Origin: Betaproteobacteria bacterium
Lineage (GTDB): Bacteria; Pseudomonadota; Gammaproteobacteria; Burkholderiales; Burkholderiaceae_C
DNA: 50,526 nucleotides
Assembly (NCBI GenBank): GCA_013289985.1
Contig: JABCYW010000030.1
Span: 1-50,526 of the forward strand
Direction: 5' to 3'
The position numbers and the translations under genes were made by a program. Shown here in pieces: positions 38,404 through 46,680 of the stretch. The notes below the pieces were generated by a model. It was not told the DNA's origin. It ran no database searches and saw only the letters and a list, made by a program, of their open reading frames with translations. Each line of letters opens with the position of its first letter. Positions within the stretch are counted from its first letter, which is position 1.

Positions 38404-38409
38404 TATAAT
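38404..38409 (+). promoter_or_regulatory. Probable -10 element for the fmdB-DUF502-aspS operon
   Basis: A consensus TATAAT lies 27 nt before the fmdB-family ATG, in a 162-nt spacer after ubiB. A -35 match at normal spacing is poor, as is common in high-GC betaproteobacteria. It would give a leader of about 20 nt. Confidence 0.5.
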
Positions 38410-38436
38410 TCCGAGTTCAGTTACAAGAGCCAAGCC

Positions 38437-38775
38437 ATGCCGATCTACGCGTATCGCTGCGCTTCGTGCGGCCATTCGCGCGACGTGCTGCAGAAGATTT
38501 CCGACCCCGTGCTCACCACGTGCCCGGTCTGCGGCGCCGAGCAGTTCCAGAAGCAGGTGACCGCCGCCGGATTCCAGCTCAAGGGCTCCGGCTGGTACGC
38601 CACCGATTTCAAGGGCGGCAGTGCGCCCGCCGCGGCACCCGCGTCGGCCACCTCCGGCGACGCCGGCGGCAGCGCCACGCCGTCCGCACCCGCCCCGGCG
38701 CCCGCGCCGTCGTCCGACAGCGGTTCGTCGGCGTCGTCCGCCTCACACGGCGGCGGCAGCTGCGCCTGCCACTGA
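38437..38775 (+). CDS. FmdB-family zinc-ribbon protein
   Basis: Putative regulatory or metal-binding protein of 112 residues. The N-terminal FmdB zinc ribbon begins MPIYAYRCASCG with Cys8, Cys11, Cys29 and Cys32. After GSGWYATDFKG the rest is Ala/Pro/Ser low-complexity sequence ending GGGSCACH, a second possible metal site. It is first in a conserved operon with a DUF502 membrane protein and aspS. No direct link to aspartyl-tRNA synthesis is known to me. Confidence 0.88.
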   Translation: MPIYAYRCASCGHSRDVLQKISDPVLTTCPVCGAEQFQKQVTAAGFQLKGSGWYATDFKGGSAPAAAPASATSGDAGGSATPSAPAPAPAPSSDSGSSASSASHGGGSCACH

Positions 38776-38833
38776 TCGCCCGCCGCCCCATGCACGCCAC
38801 CACGGCCGCGTTCGCGCGCGGCGGGAGCCCTTC

Positions 38834-39508
38834 TTGAGAAAATACCTGTTCGCCGGTTTGCTGGTCTGGCTGCCGCTCGCGATCACGGTGGGCGTGCTCA
38901 TGTGGGCCATCAACCTGATGGACGGCATGTTCCATGGCGTCCTGGTGGGCCTGCAGCGCCTGTTCCATGGCTCCGAGCACGCCGACGGCTCGCAGAACCT
39001 CGTCGACCTGCTGATGAGCGTGCCGGGCCTGGGCGTCATCCTGCTGGTGCTGCTGCTGCTGATCACCGGCATGCTGGTCACCAACATGGTGGGCGCGTGG
39101 TGGCTCAAGCAGTGGAACAACCTGCTGTCGCACATCCCCATCGTCAAGTCGATCTACGTGTCGGTCAAGCAGGTCTCCGACACCCTGTTCTCCACCAACG
39201 GCAACGCGTTCCGCGAGGCCGTGATGGTGCAGTACCCGCGCGAAGGCAGCTGGACGATCGCCTTCGTCACCGGCAAGCCCACGGGCGAGGTCGCGGCGCA
39301 GCTGCCGGGCGAGCACCTGAGCCTCTACGTGCCCACCACGCCGAACCCGACGTCGGGCTTCTTCCTGATGATGCCGCGCGAGGCCTGCAGGCCGCTGCGC
39401 ATGAGCGTCGACGAGGCGTTGAAGTACATCATCTCCATGGGCGTCGTGTCGCCCCCGGCCGGGATCCTCGTCCCGCCGGAGGGGGCCGACCCCAATCGGG
39501 TGGGCTGA
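38834..39508 (+). CDS. DUF502 inner-membrane protein
   Basis: Membrane protein of 224 residues. The TTG start at 38834 has GGGAG at 6 nt and gives the conserved opening (M)[19 protein letters not shown]; earlier starts in the frame would add a low-complexity extension. Two membrane spans (about 5-25 and 60-85) and a cytosolic or periplasmic DUF502 domain with [19 protein letters not shown] and [13 protein letters not shown] are present. Function unknown. It lies between fmdB and aspS; a 9-bp hairpin begins within its stop codon. Confidence 0.88.
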   Translation: MRKYLFAGLLVWLPLAITVGVLMWAINLMDGMFHGVLVGLQRLFHGSEHADGSQNLVDLLMSVPGLGVILLVLLLLITGMLVTNMVGAWWLKQWNNLLSHIPIVKSIYVSVKQVSDTLFSTNGNAFREAVMVQYPREGSWTIAFVTGKPTGEVAAQLPGEHLSLYVPTTPNPTSGFFLMMPREACRPLRMSVDEALKYIISMGVVSPPAGILVPPEGADPNRVG

Positions 39509-39533
39509 ACGCCACCAGGTCATCGGCGTTCAG
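39505..39533 (+). other. 9-bp hairpin between DUF502 and aspS
   Basis: CTGAACGCC (39505-39513) and GGCGTTCAG (39525-39533) form a perfect stem around an 11-nt loop. The left arm includes the DUF502 stop codon. No T run follows, so attenuation or mRNA processing in the operon is as likely as termination. Confidence 0.45.
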
Positions 39534-39645
39534 TCCTGAGGGTGATCCCCCACCTCCGGCCTGCCACATACCAGATCAAGCCCGCACGCCGCCACGAGGC
39601 GTGCCCGGCATCCGAACAAACCGTACCGACAAACGGAGTACCCCC

Positions 39646-41445
39646 ATGCGAACCACCTACTGCGGCCTCGTCGACGACAAGCTGACCGGCCAGACCGTCA
39701 CCCTCATGGGCTGGGCCCATCGTCGCCGCGACCACGGCAAGCTGATCTTCATCGACCTGCGCGATCGCGAAGGCATCGTGCAGATCGTCTGCGACCAGGA
39801 TCTCGCCGAGAGCTTCAAGGTTGCCGAGAGCGTGCGCAACGAGTTCTGCCTCAAGGTCGTCGGCGTCGTACGCGCCCGCGCGCCCGAGGCCGTCAACGCC
39901 AACATGCCCAGCGGCGCCATCGAGGTGTTCTGCAGCGAGCTGGAGGTGCTCAACCCCAGCGTCACGCCGCCGTTCCAGCTCGACGACGAGAACCTGTCGG
40001 AAACGACGCGCCTCACGCACCGCGTGCTGGACCTGCGCCGGCCGCAGATGCAGAAGAACCTGATGCTGCGCTACCGCGTGGCGATGGAGGTGCGCCAGTT
40101 CCTCGACAAGAACGGCTTCGTCGACATCGAGACCCCGATGCTGGGCAAGAGCACGCCGGAAGGCGCGCGCGACTACCTCGTGCCCAGCCGCGTGCACGAC
40201 GGCCACTTCTTCGCGCTGCCGCAGTCGCCGCAGCTGTTCAAGCAGTTGCTGATGGTGGCCGGCTTCGACCGCTACTACCAGATCACCAAGTGCTTCCGCG
40301 ACGAAGACCTGCGCGCCGACCGCCAGCCCGAGTTCACGCAGATCGACATCGAGACCTCGTTCCTCACGGAGAACGAGATCCGCGACATGTTCGAGGGCAT
40401 GATCCGCTCGGTGTTCAGGAACGCCATCGGCGTCGACCTGGGCCAGTACCCGGTGATGACCTACGGCGACGCGATGCGCCTATACGGCTCCGACAAGCCC
40501 GACCTGCGCATCAACATGGAGTTCACCGAGCTCACCGACGTGATGGGCGATGTCGACTTCAAGGTGTTCTCTTCGGCCGCGACCATGGCCGGCGGCCGCG
40601 TCGTGGCGCTGCGCGTCAAGGGCGGCGCCGAGATCAGCCGCGGCGAGATCGACGCCTACACCGAGGTCGTGAAGATCTACGGCGCCAAGGGCCTGGCGTG
40701 GATCAAGGTCAACGACGTGACCAAGGGCCGCGAAGGCCTGCAGTCGCCCATCGTGAAGAACCTGCACGACAAGGCGATCGCCGAGATCCTGGCACGCACC
40801 GGCGCGGCCAACGGCGACCTGCTGTTCTTCGGCGCCGACAAGGCCAAGATCGTCAACGACGCCATGGGCGCGCTGCGCCTGAAGGTGGGCCACTCCGACT
40901 TTGGCAAGGCCAACGGCCTGTTCGAGGACAAGTGGGCGCCGCTGTGGGTGGTCGATTTCCCGATGTTCGAGCGCGACGACGAGGAGGGCCGCTGGAACGC
41001 CGTGCACCATCCGTTCACCGCGCCCAAGGACGGCCATGAAGACCTGATGGACACCGATCCGGGCGCGTGCATCGCCAAGGCCTACGACATGGTGCTCAAC
41101 GGCTGGGAACTGGGCGGCGGCTCGGTGCGTATCCATCGCGCCGACGTGCAGAGCAAGGTGTTCTCGGCACTGAACATCAACCGCGAGGACGCTCAGTCCA
41201 AGTTCGGCTTCCTGCTGGACGCGCTGCAGTACGGCGCGCCCCCGCACGGCGGCCTGGCCTTCGGCCTCGACCGCATCGTCACGATGATGACGGGCGCCGA
41301 GTCGATCCGCGACGTGATCGCGTTCCCGAAGACGCAGCGCGCGCAGGACCTGCTCACGGGCGCGCCCAGCGTGGTCGACGAGAAGCAGCTGCGCGAGCTG
41401 CACATCCGCCTGCGCAACGCCGGGGCGGCGGCCAACGCCGGTTGA
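39646..41445 (+). CDS. aspS: Aspartyl-tRNA synthetase
   Basis: Class II synthetase charging tRNA-Asp (or also tRNA-Asn if non-discriminating). The 599-residue bacterial-type enzyme has an OB-fold anticodon-binding domain ([20 protein letters not shown]), class II motif 2 in [19 protein letters not shown], a GAD insertion domain in the middle, and motif 3 [10 protein letters not shown] near the end. CGGAG lies 8 nt before ATG 39646. Length is typical. It ends 5 nt before a palindromic repeat. Discrimination between tRNAs cannot be judged here. Confidence 0.97.
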   Translation: MRTTYCGLVDDKLTGQTVTLMGWAHRRRDHGKLIFIDLRDREGIVQIVCDQDLAESFKVAESVRNEFCLKVVGVVRARAPEAVNANMPSGAIEVFCSELEVLNPSVTPPFQLDDENLSETTRLTHRVLDLRRPQMQKNLMLRYRVAMEVRQFLDKNGFVDIETPMLGKSTPEGARDYLVPSRVHDGHFFALPQSPQLFKQLLMVAGFDRYYQITKCFRDEDLRADRQPEFTQIDIETSFLTENEIRDMFEGMIRSVFRNAIGVDLGQYPVMTYGDAMRLYGSDKPDLRINMEFTELTDVMGDVDFKVFSSAATMAGGRVVALRVKGGAEISRGEIDAYTEVVKIYGAKGLAWIKVNDVTKGREGLQSPIVKNLHDKAIAEILARTGAANGDLLFFGADKAKIVNDAMGALRLKVGHSDFGKANGLFEDKWAPLWVVDFPMFERDDEEGRWNAVHHPFTAPKDGHEDLMDTDPGACIAKAYDMVLNGWELGGGSVRIHRADVQSKVFSALNINREDAQSKFGFLLDALQYGAPPHGGLAFGLDRIVTMMTGAESIRDVIAFPKTQRAQDLLTGAPSVVDEKQLRELHIRLRNAGAAANAG

Positions 41446-41450
41446 GACCA

Positions 41451-41533
41451 GGGGTCTGGCGTCTCCTCGCTCCGCGCCACGCTGCTCTCGACTGCGAGGG
41501 CATTGATCGCGGAGGGAGGCAATGCCTGACCCC
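41451..41533. repeat. Palindromic intergenic element, copy 2
   Basis: Arms of 26 nt (41451-41476 and 41508-41533) are inverted repeats matching at 21 positions, around a 31-nt spacer. The ends are GGGGTCTGGC and GCCTGACCCC, the same GGGGTCWGGC family as the element at 18532-18598. It starts 5 nt after the aspS stop and lies between convergent genes, so it may act as a bidirectional transcription end. It also marks the left edge of the iron island. Confidence 0.65.
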
Positions 41534-41564
41534 GATCGTGAGCGGAATTCCTTGGGCGCGCCCC

Positions 41565-42389
41565 TCAGCGCACCACGGTGTCGATCACGAAGCGCACGTT
41601 GTTGGACCACGGCGCCACCACCGCCGAGGTGCCCGTGAGGTCGCCCGGCTTGGCGCGGCCGCGGCCGCTCTTCGAGACCAGCGCCGTCACGATCACCTTG
41701 TCGGCGTGCAGGAAGCGGTCGGGCGAGCCGATCATCTCGCGCGTGCCCACGTCGAAGTCGAACGGCAGGTTGCTGACCTCCACGCGGATCTGCGCCAGCG
41801 GCAGGCCGGTCGGGTCGTCCGGCGTGCGCACGGTGACGAAGACGGTGTCGTCGGAGGCCACCAGGCGCGCCAGCTTCGGATCCAGCGTCACCCGGCCCGA
41901 CAGCAGCGGCGCGATGGCCTCGGCGGCCGCGCTGGCGCCGGTCCGGGTGGCCGGCGCCGAGGCCGAACCACTCGTTGCAGCGGAAGCCGGCGCCGCGCCG
42001 GACGCGGACTGGAAGCGTCCATAGGCATCGGGCGCGAGCGATTCGCCGCGCCGGATGCGCTCCAGGCGTTCCTTGCGGCTCTGCGCATCCTGCGCCGCCG
42101 CGATCTTGCCCTGCGCCAGGATCTGCTCGCTGCGCGCCCGCAGGCCCGCGTGGCCCGAGATCAGGTAGGCCGTGAACCCGCCGACCAGCGCCAGCATCGC
42201 CACGGCGCCCCACACGCGCACCCGCAGCGGCAGCCCGGGCGCCGGCGTGTCGGGCACGAGCAGCTCCATCAGCTTCTTCATCAGCGCCGCGCGTTGCGGC
42301 TCGGCTTCTTCGGCGCGCAGCAGCCCCTTGCTCTGGAAATCGTCGATCTGACGCAACTTGGCCTGGATGGCTTCGACTTGAGGATTCAT
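41565..42389 (-). CDS. CcmI-like (CycH C-terminal domain) membrane protein
   Basis: Protein of 274 residues resembling cytochrome c biogenesis factor CcmI but lacking its TPR repeats. The N-terminal part has a helical hairpin (LRQIDDFQSKGLLRAEEAE) and one membrane span (VWGAVAMLALVGGFTAYLI). A low-complexity linker leads to a beta domain typical of the CcmI C-terminus (LSGRVTLDPKLARLVA, then VSKSGRGRAKPGDLTG). No other ccm gene is nearby. It diverges from the TonB receptor gene; the Fur-box-like site is 126 nt from its start. ATG 42389 lacks a clear Shine-Dalgarno, and ATG 42416 is an alternative. Confidence 0.75.
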   Translation of the reverse strand: MNPQVEAIQAKLRQIDDFQSKGLLRAEEAEPQRAALMKKLMELLVPDTPAPGLPLRVRVWGAVAMLALVGGFTAYLISGHAGLRARSEQILAQGKIAAAQDAQSRKERLERIRRGESLAPDAYGRFQSASGAAPASAATSGSASAPATRTGASAAAEAIAPLLSGRVTLDPKLARLVASDDTVFVTVRTPDDPTGLPLAQIRVEVSNLPFDFDVGTREMIGSPDRFLHADKVIVTALVSKSGRGRAKPGDLTGTSAVVAPWSNNVRFVIDTVVR

Positions 42390-42502
42390 GGGACAGGGGA
42401 GCGGTGAATCCGCCATTTTCGCAGGTCGGGAGAGCGGGGCGCCCGGCGCCCGTCCGGCGGCGGATTTGTGGCGACGCGACGCAGGGTCATTGCTCGGCTG
42501 CG

Positions 42503-42508
42503 TACAAT
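42503..42508 (+). promoter_or_regulatory. Probable -10 element of the TonB receptor operon
   Basis: TACAAT lies 6 nt upstream of a Fur-box-like site and 51 nt before the receptor ATG. A -35 match at the usual distance is weak. The overlap of predicted start site and Fur box suits iron repression. Confidence 0.5.
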
Positions 42509-42514
42509 AGCAAA

Positions 42515-42529
42515 TGAGAATCAATCGCA
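42515..42529. promoter_or_regulatory. Fur-box-like operator
   Basis: TGAGAATCAATCGCA matches the 7-1-7 Fur consensus TGATAATNATTATCA at 11 of 15 positions, with the left half nearly perfect. It covers the expected transcription start of the receptor operon, so Fe2+-Fur would block transcription in iron-rich conditions. Confidence 0.6.
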
Positions 42530-42558
42530 TCCGCAGCGATGACAAATCCGGGGCCTCC

Positions 42559-44739
42559 ATGCATCACGCCGTCTTCCGCCGCAGCACGCTGTCCGTTGCC
42601 GTCCTCCTGCTCGCCGCCGCCCAGGCGCACGCCCAGGCGGCCGCCGGCGTCCCCGAAGTCCAGGAAGTGGTCATCAGCGCCGACGCCTCTGCCGGCGGCC
42701 TGAAGGCGCCGTACGCCGGCGGCCAGGTGGCCCGCGGCGGTCGCGTGGGTCTTCTGGGCAGCCAGGACGTGATGGAGACGCCGTTCAACATCACCAACTA
42801 CACCGCCAAGGTGATCCAGGACTACCAGGCGGCCAGCCTGGCCGACGTGCTGCAGAACGACCCGGGCGTGCGCGTGACGCGCGGCTTCGGCAACTTCCAG
42901 CAGGCCTACATGGTGCGCGGCCTGGTCGTCTACTCCGACGACATCGCCTACAACGGCCTGTACGGCCTGCTGCCGCGGCAGTACCTGGCCGCGCAACTGG
43001 TCGAGCGCGTGGAGGTGCTGCGCGGCGCCAGCGCGTTCCTCAACGGCGCGGCGCCCGGCGGCAGCGGCCTGGGCGGCGCGATCAACGTGATGCCCAAGCG
43101 CGCGGCCAACGCGCCGCAGGCCGAGGTCACCGTGGGCGTCGATGGCGGCGTGCTTTCGGAGGCCGTCGACATCGGCCGCCGCTTCGGCGCGCACAAGGAG
43201 CTGGGCCTGCGCGCGAACATCGTGCACAGCGAAGGCGACGCGTCGGTCAAGGGCGAACGCGACAAGCTCGACGCCGCTCTGCTGGGCGCCGACTTCCACG
43301 TCGGCAACGTGCGCGCGTCGGCCGACATCGGCTCGCAGGACAACCTGATCAAGGGCGCGACGCCCAACATCACGGTCTCCGGCGCTATCCCGACCGCCCC
43401 GAGGGCGGACAAGCAGATCGCCCAGCCCTGGACCTACTCGCACGAGCGCGACACCTTCGGCACGCTGCGCGCCGAGGTCGACCTGGCCGCCGGCGTCACC
43501 GCCTGGGCGGCCGGGGGCTTCCGCGAGGGCCACGAGGACAACCAGCTCGAGAACCTTTCGGTGGCGGGCGCCACCGGCGCGCAGACGCTCTACGCCTCGG
43601 CGAACTCGCGCAAGGACAGCATCAGGACCGGCGAGGTGGGCCTGCGCGGCTCGTTCGCCACCGGCCCGGTCAGGCACACCGTCGTCGCCTCCTACGGCGC
43701 CTACCAGTCGGTCTCGAAGAATGCCTACGCGTTCTCCGACTACCTCGCCCCCGTGTCGGCCGGCACGCTCTACGCCACGCAGTTCGTGGCGATGCCCGCC
43801 GAGAACTTCCTGGTCGGCGGCACCTTGTCGAACCCGCTCACCACGCAGCGCCTGGTCACCAGCAGCGAGGCGCTGGCCGACACGCTGAACTTCCTGGACG
43901 GCAGCGTGCTGCTGACCGTCGGCGCGCGCCGCCAGCAGATCGAGAGCACGTCGTTCAACTACGGCGACGGCAGCCTCCTCACGCCGGCCAGCAAGGATGC
44001 GCGCGTCACGCCGATCGCCGGCCTCGTGTTCCGCGCCAGCAAGCAGGTGTCGCTGTACGCCACCTACGTCGAGGGCCTGCAGGCCGGCGACGTCGCGCCA
44101 TCGACCTGGTACGACTTCGGCGCGGGCGAGAGCAAGCCCGTCGTCAACGCCAACCAGTCCTTCAAGCCCTACCAGACCCGCCAGGGCGAGATCGGCGTGA
44201 AGGTCGACACCGGCACGTACGGCGGCACGGTGAGCGTGTTCCAGTCGCGCAAGCCCACCTACGGCGTCGACACCGCCACCAGCACCTTCGAGCTGCTCAG
44301 CACGCAGCGCAACCGCGGCGCCGAGCTCTCGGTCTACGGCGAGGCGCTGCCGGGCGTGCGCGTGCTGGGCGGCGCGAGCTTCCTCGACGCCAGGCTGTCC
44401 GGCAGGGACGCCATCGGCTCGCCGCGCTCGCAGTTCAACCTCGGCTTCGACTTCGACGTGCCGTCGGTGGAAGGCCTGGCGCTGAACGTGCGCGGCGTGC
44501 ACACCGGCAAGCAGTACGCCGATGCGGCCAACACGCAGGTCGTGCCCTCGTGGAACCGCTTCGACGTGGGCGCCCGCTACGTGCTCGACGTGCAGTCGCA
44601 CGAGGTCACGCTGCGCGCCGGCGTGGCCAACGTCACCAACCGCAACTACTGGGCCTCCGCGGGCGGCTACCCGGGCGCGGGCTACCTGACCGTGGGCGCG
44701 CCGCGCACCGTGTCGATCTCGGGCACGTTCTCGTACTGA
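42559..44739 (+). CDS. TonB-dependent siderophore receptor
   Basis: Outer-membrane receptor for ferric siderophores, powered by TonB-ExbBD. The 726-residue protein starts at ATG 42559 with a signal peptide (STLSVAVLLLAAAQAHA). Its possible TonB box is QEVVISA near residues 34-40. The plug domain has DVMETPFNITNYTAKVIQDY, SLADVLQNDPGVRV and YMVRG, followed by VERVEVLRGASAFLNG. The beta barrel ends in the aromatic ISGTFSY. ATG 42514 is rejected as it lies in the Fur box. The PepSY gene follows after 7 nt. The ligand, hydroxamate or other, is not decided by sequence. Confidence 0.93.
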   Translation: MHHAVFRRSTLSVAVLLLAAAQAHAQAAAGVPEVQEVVISADASAGGLKAPYAGGQVARGGRVGLLGSQDVMETPFNITNYTAKVIQDYQAASLADVLQNDPGVRVTRGFGNFQQAYMVRGLVVYSDDIAYNGLYGLLPRQYLAAQLVERVEVLRGASAFLNGAAPGGSGLGGAINVMPKRAANAPQAEVTVGVDGGVLSEAVDIGRRFGAHKELGLRANIVHSEGDASVKGERDKLDAALLGADFHVGNVRASADIGSQDNLIKGATPNITVSGAIPTAPRADKQIAQPWTYSHERDTFGTLRAEVDLAAGVTAWAAGGFREGHEDNQLENLSVAGATGAQTLYASANSRKDSIRTGEVGLRGSFATGPVRHTVVASYGAYQSVSKNAYAFSDYLAPVSAGTLYATQFVAMPAENFLVGGTLSNPLTTQRLVTSSEALADTLNFLDGSVLLTVGARRQQIESTSFNYGDGSLLTPASKDARVTPIAGLVFRASKQVSLYATYVEGLQAGDVAPSTWYDFGAGESKPVVNANQSFKPYQTRQGEIGVKVDTGTYGGTVSVFQSRKPTYGVDTATSTFELLSTQRNRGAELSVYGEALPGVRVLGGASFLDARLSGRDAIGSPRSQFNLGFDFDVPSVEGLALNVRGVHTGKQYADAANTQVVPSWNRFDVGARYVLDVQSHEVTLRAGVANVTNRNYWASAGGYPGAGYLTVGAPRTVSISGTFSY

Positions 44740-44746
44740 GCGCCGA

Positions 44747-45880
44747 ATGACGCCTCGCGCGCTGCGGGCCTGGTCCTGGCTGCACAAGTGGAGCAGCCTC
44801 GCCAGCACGGTGTTCCTGCTGGTGCTGTGCCTCACCGGCCTGCCGCTCGTCTTCCACCACCAGATCGGGCAGTGGCTGGGCACCGAGGTGGTGTCGCCGC
44901 CGCTGCCCGGCGGCGCGCCCCGCGTCACGCTGGACCAGGTGATGGCGGCGGCGAAGACGCGCTTCCCGTCCAAGGTGGGCATGTACGTGTCGCAGGAGCT
45001 CGACGACGACACGATCTGGTACGTGACGATGGGCGACACGCCCGGGTCCGCCACCGGCCTGAAGCAGGTGGCCGTCGACGCGCGCACCGGCGCGCCGCTG
45101 GCCGAGCCCAAGCTCGATCGCGGGCTGATGTTCGTCGTCCACACGATCCACGTGGACCTGTTCCTCGGGCCGTGGGGCAAGCTGTTCCTCGGCTTCATGG
45201 GCCTGCTGATGCTCGCGGCCATCGTCTCGGGCGTGGTGCTCTACGCGCCGTTCATGCGCAAGCTGCGCTTCGGCGAGGTGCGGCGCGAGCGCTCGGCGCG
45301 CGCGAAGTGGCTGGACCTGCACAACCTGCTGGGCATCGTCACGCTCACCTGGGCGCTGGTGGTCGGTGCCACCGGCATCGTCAACACCTGGGCCGACCTC
45401 GTCATCGAGCACTGGCGCGACGACCAGGTGGCGCGGCTGCTGTCGCACTACCGCGGCATGCCGCCGGTGACGCAGTCGGGCTCGCTGGAGAAGGCGTTCG
45501 CGAACGCCCGCGCGCGCGAGCCGGCGATGAAGATCGCGTTCATCGCGTTCCCCGGCACGGCGTTCAGCAGCGAGCACCACTACGGCGTGTTCCTGCGCGG
45601 ACGCACGGCGCTCACCGGGCGGCTGGTCAAGCCCGTGCTGGTGGACGCGATCACCGGCGAGGTCTCCGCCAGCCGGCCCGCGCCCTGGTACATGGATGCC
45701 TTGCTGCTGTCGCAGCCCCTGCACTTCGGCGACTACGGCGGCGTGCCCATGCAATGGCTGTGGGCGCTGCTGGACGTGCTCACCCTCATCGTCCTGGGCA
45801 GCGGCCTGTACCTCTGGCTCGGGAAGCGCGGCCCGGTTCGCCGGGTGCTCGCCTCCGACCTGCGGAGCGCGGCGCGATGA
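44747..45880 (+). CDS. PepSY-domain membrane protein, probable siderophore-iron reductase
   Basis: Inner-membrane protein of 377 residues with about four spans and a PepSY periplasmic region. Conserved histidines lie in or near the spans (LHKWSSLASTVFLLVL; FVVHTIHVDLFLGPWGK; DLHNLLGIVTLTWALVV), the pattern expected for heme-binding FoxB/PiuB-like reductases that release iron from siderophores. It follows the TonB receptor by 7 nt and overlaps the next gene by ATGA, so the three are one Fur-controlled operon by inference. The redox role is inferred, not demonstrated. Confidence 0.88.
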   Translation: MTPRALRAWSWLHKWSSLASTVFLLVLCLTGLPLVFHHQIGQWLGTEVVSPPLPGGAPRVTLDQVMAAAKTRFPSKVGMYVSQELDDDTIWYVTMGDTPGSATGLKQVAVDARTGAPLAEPKLDRGLMFVVHTIHVDLFLGPWGKLFLGFMGLLMLAAIVSGVVLYAPFMRKLRFGEVRRERSARAKWLDLHNLLGIVTLTWALVVGATGIVNTWADLVIEHWRDDQVARLLSHYRGMPPVTQSGSLEKAFANARAREPAMKIAFIAFPGTAFSSEHHYGVFLRGRTALTGRLVKPVLVDAITGEVSASRPAPWYMDALLLSQPLHFGDYGGVPMQWLWALLDVLTLIVLGSGLYLWLGKRGPVRRVLASDLRSAAR

Positions 45881-46059
45881 CGCGCCACGCGTTCTGGTCG
45901 CTGTGGGGCTGGCCGCTGGTGCTGGCCATCCTCAGCGGCGCGGGCCTGGTCGGCGGGCTGCTGGGCGACGGCGCCTGGGACTGGCTGACGTGGATCGGGC
46001 TGGGCGTGCCGTGCGTCGTGGCGGTCTGGTTCGGGTTGCGCGGCCGCTCGACGCGCTAG
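45877..46059 (+). CDS. Small membrane protein of the iron operon, 60 aa
   Basis: The start codon overlaps the stop of the PepSY gene (ATGA), a strong sign of translational coupling. The product has two membrane spans (WSLWGWPLVLAILSGAGLVG and WLTWIGLGVPCVVAVWFGL) and a basic end. I recall similar short proteins in TonB-PepSY operons of Burkholderiales and cannot assign a function; a helper of the reductase is plausible. It stops 9 nt before nudB, so nudB may be read through from this operon. Confidence 0.75.
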   Translation: MTRHAFWSLWGWPLVLAILSGAGLVGGLLGDGAWDWLTWIGLGVPCVVAVWFGLRGRSTR

Positions 46060-46068
46060 CATCGGGCC

Positions 46069-46542
46069 ATGAGTTCCGAGACCTCCGCGCGCCCGCCCAA
46101 GATCCCCGAGTCCGTCCTCGTCGTCATCCACACCCCGCGGCTCGACGTGCTGCTGATCGAGCGCGCCGACGCGCCGGGCTACTGGCAGAGTGTCACGGGA
46201 TCGAAGGACTCGCTGGAAGAGCCGCTCGCCGACACCTGCGTGCGCGAGGTGGCCGAGGAGACCGGGATCGTCGTGGACGCCGCCAGGCTGCGCGACTGCG
46301 GGCTCGCCAACGTCTACGAGATCTACCCCCGCTGGCGCGCGCGCTACGCGCCTGGCGTCACGCACAACACCGAGCACGTGTTCGCGCTGGAGGTGCCCGC
46401 GGGCACGCCGGTGGTGCTGGCGCCGCGCGAGCACGTGGCGTACCGGTGGCTGCCATGGCGCGAGGCGGCGGACGCCTGCTTCTCGCCGTCCAACGCCGAG
46501 GCCATCCTGCACCTGCCGCGCTGGCTCGCCGGCGCGGCTTGA
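46069..46542 (+). CDS. nudB: Dihydroneopterin triphosphate diphosphatase
   Basis: Nudix hydrolase that removes pyrophosphate from dihydroneopterin triphosphate in folate synthesis. The 157-residue protein has WQSVTGSKDSLEE leading into the Nudix helix VREVAEETGI (Arg59, Glu60, Glu63, Glu64), one residue longer between Gly and Glu than the textbook box, as is usual in betaproteobacterial NudB. The VTHNTEHVFALEV strand is also typical. In related genomes it directly follows aspS; here a 4.6-kb iron island separates them. Confidence 0.88.
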   Translation: MSSETSARPPKIPESVLVVIHTPRLDVLLIERADAPGYWQSVTGSKDSLEEPLADTCVREVAEETGIVVDAARLRDCGLANVYEIYPRWRARYAPGVTHNTEHVFALEVPAGTPVVLAPREHVAYRWLPWREAADACFSPSNAEAILHLPRWLAGAA

Positions 46543-46680
46543 CCCCGCGCATGGCGTAGCGGCGGGGCCGGTGGCATGATGCCCCGGCATGAGTATTGCC
46601 AGTGGAACGCCCCCGCGAGCGGGTTTCGCGACCATCCTCCACCTCTTCGGTGCGCCTTGCCGCGTGCACCCGCTGCCGTG

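Noticed and set aside
42514-42558. Upstream ATG for the TonB receptor
   Set aside because: It lies in the Fur-box-like site and would put a charged 15-residue lead in front of the signal peptide.
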